Under the pieces are notes generated by a model. The model was given only the letters and a program-made list of their open reading frames with translations. It made no database searches and had not been told where the DNA came from. A stretch of 18,353 bases of DNA from a bacterium. GTDB lineage: Bacteria; Electryoneota; Electryoneia; Electryoneales; Electryoneaceae. Of this stretch, positions 15,094 to 18,353 are shown one piece after another. Each line of letters opens with the position of its first letter. Position 1 is the stretch's first letter. The translations under genes were made by a program, and so were the position numbers. The DNA lies in assembly GCA_028278125.1 (NCBI GenBank), contig JANQEY010000236.1, positions 1 to 18,353 of the forward strand. The letters run 5' to 3'.

Positions 15094-16551
15094 ATGGACT
15101 CATACACTGCTACCGCGACCGGAACTATAGATCCGAATGCAAATCTTCCGGAACCTGATCCCGGCGAGGATTATAAGGGGTACAAAGGTTCAGCTAAAAT
15201 CCTGCTGGAACAGACAGGTGCCCGAGTATGGTGCGAGGTTGTTCTCGTCACCACTCGTGGTGATTTTCCTGGAATTTTACTTCCGAGAAGCGAGACTGCT
15301 GATGACCAGCACCTGGTGATCAAGCTTACCTACAATGGCTACAACATTGGCGTCGCCATTAATACTATCAAGGAAATCAGGGTAATCAGCTATAAAAAAG
15401 CAAATTATAAAATCCCGGAAAAAGAATTTCCGTATGATGCGGGAAAACCAAACGTAGTTCTCCTTGGAACCGGTGGAACTATCGCCAGCCGTTTAGATTA
15501 CCGAACCGGCGCGGTAATTCCTGCGTTCAGTCCCGGTGAATTATACGGTGCCGTTCCGGAACTGGCTGATTTATGCAATCTTAATACCCGTAAACTTTAT
15601 GGAGAATTCAGCGAGAATATTGGCCCGGAACACTGGAAGGGTGTTGCAACCGAAATCGTCTCTGAGATCAGGAATGGAGCTGACGGTATCGTAGTCGGTC
15701 ATGGGACAGACACAATGCACTATACAGCCGCGGCCTTGACTTTTATGGTTCAGAACCTGCCCGTACCGGTGGTTATTGTAGGGAGCCAGAGATCCAGTGA
15801 CCGGCCTTCTTCAGACGCCGCATCAAACCTTATTCGTGCCGTCAATACCGCCGCGATTGGCGATTTTGGTGAAGTTATGGTTTGTATGTTCGGACCCACG
15901 AGTGATTCATATGGTTTGCTCCACAGGGGTACCCGGGTCAGAAAGATGCATTCCAGCTATCGCAGTACTTTCAGAACGCTCTCAGATACGCCCATCGCCC
16001 GCGTTGAGATGGAAGGTTTCCATCCTATTAAGAACAAAGATGAATACCAGCAGCGTGATTCATCAAGGGAAGTTGTCCTCGATGCGGTTTTCGACGAACG
16101 TGTTGCAATCGTCTGGTATTATCCCAATATGCAGCCGGATGTTATCGACAGCCTCGTTGATAATGGCTACAAGGGAATTGTGATCGCTGGAACCGGGCTC
16201 GGTCATGTGAATAAGCCCCTCTACCCCGCCATCAAACGTGGTGTTGAAGCGGGAGTCCATTTCTTCATGACAGTGCAGACGTTATGGGGTTACGTCCAGA
16301 TGTTTGTGTATGATACAGGCCGTGATATCATGGAACTGGGTGTAACACCAATCGGTAATATGCTGCCGGAAGTTGCCTACGTAAAGCTTGGTTGGGTTCT
16401 AGGTCACACCCATGATCCGGAACGGGTTAAGGAGATGATGCTGACACCTGTTAACGGGGAAATAACAGCGCGTGAGCCTATTGACGGATACCTGGTATTC
16501 CAGGGTGGATTACCTGAGCTGGAATATTATTATAAACAGTATAAAGTTTAG
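15094..16551 (+). CDS. gatD: GatD: asparaginase-like subunit of a GatDE-type Glu-tRNA(Gln) amidotransferase
   Basis: GatD frees ammonia from an amide donor so that its partner GatE can turn Glu-tRNA(Gln) into Gln-tRNA(Gln). From ATG 15094 the product has 485 residues. Residues 30-100 form the GatD-specific barrel (G-I-L-L-P-R-S-E at 60-67, H-L-V-I-K-L at 73-78, N-G-Y-N-I-G-V at 81-87), which ordinary asparaginases lack. The asparaginase domain follows, with T-G-G-T-I-A-S (126-132), H-G-T-D-T-M (203-208) and R-V-R-K-M-H-S-S-Y-R (281-290); Thr126, Thr205, Asp206 and Lys284 fit the catalytic set. AGAGG (15083-15087) six nt upstream favours this ATG over TTG 15073. GatDE is best known from archaea, and no gatE lies next to it. 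A stand-alone asparaginase use is possible. Confidence 0.9.
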   Translation: MDSYTATATGTIDPNANLPEPDPGEDYKGYKGSAKILLEQTGARVWCEVVLVTTRGDFPGILLPRSETADDQHLVIKLTYNGYNIGVAINTIKEIRVISYKKANYKIPEKEFPYDAGKPNVVLLGTGGTIASRLDYRTGAVIPAFSPGELYGAVPELADLCNLNTRKLYGEFSENIGPEHWKGVATEIVSEIRNGADGIVVGHGTDTMHYTAAALTFMVQNLPVPVVIVGSQRSSDRPSSDAASNLIRAVNTAAIGDFGEVMVCMFGPTSDSYGLLHRGTRVRKMHSSYRSTFRTLSDTPIARVEMEGFHPIKNKDEYQQRDSSREVVLDAVFDERVAIVWYYPNMQPDVIDSLVDNGYKGIVIAGTGLGHVNKPLYPAIKRGVEAGVHFFMTVQTLWGYVQMFVYDTGRDIMELGVTPIGNMLPEVAYVKLGWVLGHTHDPERVKEMMLTPVNGEITAREPIDGYLVFQGGLPELEYYYKQYKV

Positions 16552-16575
16552 GATTTATAACTTAACATTTCATCT

Positions 16576-16609
16576 AAAAAAGGCTGGTTACCTGTTTCCA
16601 GCCTTTTTT
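16576..16609. terminator. Bidirectional intrinsic terminator
   Basis: A perfect 12-bp stem (16576-16587 / 16598-16609) with a 10-nt loop has A6 and T6 outer arms, so it works in both directions. It ends gatD (+), and its right arm overlaps the stop codon of the pseudouridine synthase gene (-). Confidence 0.92.
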
Positions 16610-17321
16610 ATTTAAAACTCTTTATCTCATGTACAGTTAGCTTGCGCCAGTAGCCTTCCTTTAATTTTCCCAGGTGGACTTTGCCGATCCGTACACGAAC
16701 AAGATCCTGAATATCAAGCTTCGCGCTGGAAGCCAGGCGTCTGATTTGACGGTTGCGTCCCTCGTGAATAACAATTTCTACATATTTCCCACGTGGAAAA
16801 GCTTTATCAACACTAAACTTTTTACCTCTTTCAATAATTTTAGCCTTCGCTAGCCTGTTTGATGCAACCTTCGAACTTATTTTTTTAAAAAATGCGTGAT
16901 ACTCTTTTTCTTTTTCATAGCGGGGATGCATTACCCTGTTTGCCCAATCACCATCAGTAGTAAGTAACAGCAATCCACGTGATTCCCTGTCTAAACGTCC
17001 CACAGTAAACAGTCGTTCTTCAAATTTTACCAGCTCGCCAAGCAGTTTGCCTTTCTCGCGTCCTTTAACGAATGTCGATAGATACCCGACCGGCTTATTC
17101 AGAGCAAGATAAAGATGTGACTTCTTCTCGGGTAAATCGGCACCATGAACTTTTACGGAATCAACGTCAGGATTCACAGGTGTCGCGGGATCGATAACAA
17201 TCTCACCATTTAGAGAAACGGCACCATCCTGCACGAGAACTTCGGATTTCCTCCTGGATGCAACACCTCTTTGCGCAAGGAAATGTGCCAGGCGAACAGT
17301 TTTATTGCCTTTTGGATCCAT
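16608..17321 (-). CDS. RsuA/RluB-family pseudouridine synthase
   Basis: The enzyme isomerises a specific uridine in rRNA. From ATG 17321 it has 237 residues. An S4 RNA-binding domain (about 10-60: L-A-H-F-L-A-Q-R-G-V-A-S-R-R-K-S) precedes the catalytic domain with L-N-K-P-V-G-Y (74-80), V-G-R-L-D-R-E-S-R-G-L-L-L-L-T (107-121, catalytic Asp111) and the late E-G-R-N-R-Q-I-R-R-L motif. RluB (23S rRNA, U2605 in E. coli) is the closest functional type in bacteria of this kind, but RsuA, RluE or RluF cannot be excluded from motifs. I prefer ATG 17321 to TTG 17342 because AAGAG lies just upstream and the TTG abuts the preceding terminator. Confidence 0.93.
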   Translation of the reverse strand: MDPKGNKTVRLAHFLAQRGVASRRKSEVLVQDGAVSLNGEIVIDPATPVNPDVDSVKVHGADLPEKKSHLYLALNKPVGYLSTFVKGREKGKLLGELVKFEERLFTVGRLDRESRGLLLLTTDGDWANRVMHPRYEKEKEYHAFFKKISSKVASNRLAKAKIIERGKKFSVDKAFPRGKYVEIVIHEGRNRQIRRLASSAKLDIQDLVRVRIGKVHLGKLKEGYWRKLTVHEIKSFK

Positions 17322-17343
17322 TACACTCTTCAGCTTATTCAAT

Positions 17344-17370
17344 AAAAATCCGGCTGTTAGACAACCGGAT
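17344..17370 (-). terminator. Intrinsic terminator after the slipin gene
   Basis: On the minus strand ATCCGG (17370-17365) pairs with CCGGAT (17353-17348), and a run of five T residues follows (17348-17344). It lies 67 nt past the slipin stop codon and only 22 nt before the pseudouridine synthase ATG, so it may also act as a leader structure for that gene. Confidence 0.75.
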
Positions 17371-17436
17371 ATAATATATGGATCAACATCTAAATCTTAA
17401 ATAAAATGAAAATCAGTTCTTAAAAATCATGAAAAT

Positions 17437-18213
17437 CTATTCTGGTGTCTTTTTTTCATTATTGAGAGCTTGTTTAGATTTCAGAAAGACCTCAAAAAGA
17501 TCTATCGGCACAGGGAAAATAGTAGTTGAATTATTTTCCGCAGCAACCTCAACCAGTGTCTGAAGATAACGTAACGTCAATGCCATCGGATTTTCAGACA
17601 TCATCTTTGCAGCGGCAGTTAACCGTTCCGCAGCCTGGTGTTCACCTTCAGCAGCGACAATCTTTGCCTTCCTGACACGGTCTGCTTCAGCTTCGGCGGC
17701 CATTACACGTTTTAATTCCGGGGTGAGATCAACGTGCTTAATTTCTACTGTTGACACTTTGACTCCCCAGGCGTCGGTATGTTCGTCAATAATTTCCTGG
17801 AGACGTGTATTAACTGTCGCCAGGTCATCAAGCATAACCTGGAGGGAAGTTTCACCAACAACAGCGCGTAAGGTTGTCTGAGCGATCTGGATTGTTGCCT
17901 GGTAGAAGTTCTCAGCTGATACAATGGCTTTACCCGGATCAAGGACACGGAAATAAATGACCGCGTTAACCTGGACACTTACATTATCCTTGGTAAGCAG
18001 ATCCTGTGGCTGAACATCAAATACCTGGATTCGTGTTGAGACAGTTTTCACCTGGTCGATCAGGGGAATTATCAGCACAATACCCGGCCCTCTAACACCA
18101 ACAAATCGTCCAAGACGAAATACAACAAGGCGATCGTATTCCCTGACGATACGAATGGCGGAAACAAGAATAATAAATGCGACGACAATAAGAATAATCG
18201 TGGAAATCGGCAT
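17437..18213 (-). CDS. Slipin: SPFH/stomatin/prohibitin-family membrane protein
   Basis: Slipins build oligomeric scaffolds on the inner membrane and often work with NfeD proteases. The 258-residue protein opens with one hydrophobic anchor (4-21). The SPFH domain follows (about 22-180), with R-E-Y-D-R-L-V-V-F-R-L-G-R (24-36), G-P-G-I-V-L-I-I-P (42-50) and D-N-V-S-V-Q-V-N-A-V-I-Y-F-R-V (76-90). Next is an Ala/Glu-rich coiled coil (172-205) and the family's P-M-A-L-T-L-R-Y-L-Q-T-L (209-220). A nearly perfect ribosome site, AAAGGAGGT (18219-18227), stands 5 nt before ATG. No NfeD gene is visible downstream on this strand; the next gene is the pseudouridine synthase beyond a terminator. Confidence 0.95.
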   Translation of the reverse strand: MPISTIILIVVAFIILVSAIRIVREYDRLVVFRLGRFVGVRGPGIVLIIPLIDQVKTVSTRIQVFDVQPQDLLTKDNVSVQVNAVIYFRVLDPGKAIVSAENFYQATIQIAQTTLRAVVGETSLQVMLDDLATVNTRLQEIIDEHTDAWGVKVSTVEIKHVDLTPELKRVMAAEAEADRVRKAKIVAAEGEHQAAERLTAAAKMMSENPMALTLRYLQTLVEVAAENNSTTIFPVPIDLFEVFLKSKQALNNEKKTPE

Positions 18214-18304
18214 GGGGTACCTCCTTTATACAGCCTGAAGCTCGAAAAACAGGCCCCTTAATTTTACTTGTAGTTTATGATAAACAGCTATCTTTTGATT
18301 TAAG

Positions 18305-18353
18305 CTATTTTATCGTGGAAAGCAAGTCCGCGTACCTATCCAGCTCATCACGG
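18305..18353 (-). CDS. Possible 3' end of an unidentified gene (truncated by window edge)
   Basis: On the minus strand an open frame enters at the window edge and ends with TAG at 18307-18305, giving fifteen residues, R-D-E-L-D-R-Y-A-D-L-L-S-T-I-K. The composition looks like a natural helical C-terminus. It is too short to identify and could be chance. About 90 nt separate it from the slipin start codon. Confidence 0.35.
   Translation of the reverse strand, partial: RDELDRYADLLSTIK

Noticed and set aside
15094..16551. Plain L-asparaginase annotation
   Set aside because: The N-terminal barrel with its G-I-L-L-P-R and N-G-Y-N-I-G motifs is specific to GatD and absent from ordinary asparaginases.
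1..18353. Mobile elements, phage genes or CRISPR arrays
   Set aside because: I saw no transposase, integrase, terminal inverted repeats with target duplications, or regularly spaced repeats.

Overview
The window (about 44% G+C by eye, no mobile element, no CRISPR) looks like the chromosome of an uncultured bacterium of the FCB superphylum or a nearby candidate phylum (KSB1, Zixibacteria, Marinimicrobia or Electryoneota type). Three features point there. A large secreted protein ends in a type IX secretion (T9SS)-like sorting domain with an AYPNPFNPST signature. A PorV/PorQ-like outer-membrane protein lies nearby. ECF-sigma and LTXXQ-type envelope genes are also present. Der, PriA, glutamate dehydrogenase and a pseudouridine synthase show that this is core genome, not an island.

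Layout. 1-130: three consecutive hairpins ending in a T-tract, probably the 3' end of an RNA whose start lies outside the window. 262-2265 (+): a secreted TPR protein with a degenerate thioredoxin fold, then a creatininase-family hydrolase; a bidirectional terminator separates them from gdhA (2340-3671, -). 3672-3925: a divergent regulatory region with two inverted repeats. 3926-6397 (+): the T9SS-type cargo protein and its terminator. 6450-6656: a spacer with hairpins and a second, decayed terminator-like copy. 6657-7253 (+): a DUF6913-like hypothetical whose stop codon abuts that of the next, convergent gene.

7254-14713 (-) is a run of seven genes read right to left: der, priA, a membrane-anchored HExxH peptidase, the PorV/PorQ-like protein, an ECF sigma factor, a single-pass membrane protein (probable anti-sigma factor) and a Spy/CpxP-type periplasmic protein. 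der has its own candidate promoter, and the first four genes are packed tightly enough to be one operon. The last three form a compact module, with a candidate ECF-type promoter in front of the sigma gene, that resembles an envelope-stress or metal-sensing circuit of the CnrH-CnrY-CnrX kind.

14800-15001 holds a tRNA-Gly(CCC) gene (-) with a candidate promoter and terminator. 15094-16551 (+) encodes GatD, the asparaginase-like subunit of the GatDE tRNA-dependent amidotransferase, which is best known from archaea; this is the most surprising gene in the window. A shared terminator separates it from an RsuA/RluB-type pseudouridine synthase (-) and a slipin (-). The last bases probably hold the 3' end of another minus-strand gene.

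The best candidates for a new system are the sigma / membrane protein / Spy module, the peptidase-PorV pair joined by translational overlap, and bacterial GatD. All product names come from reading motifs; no database search was possible.
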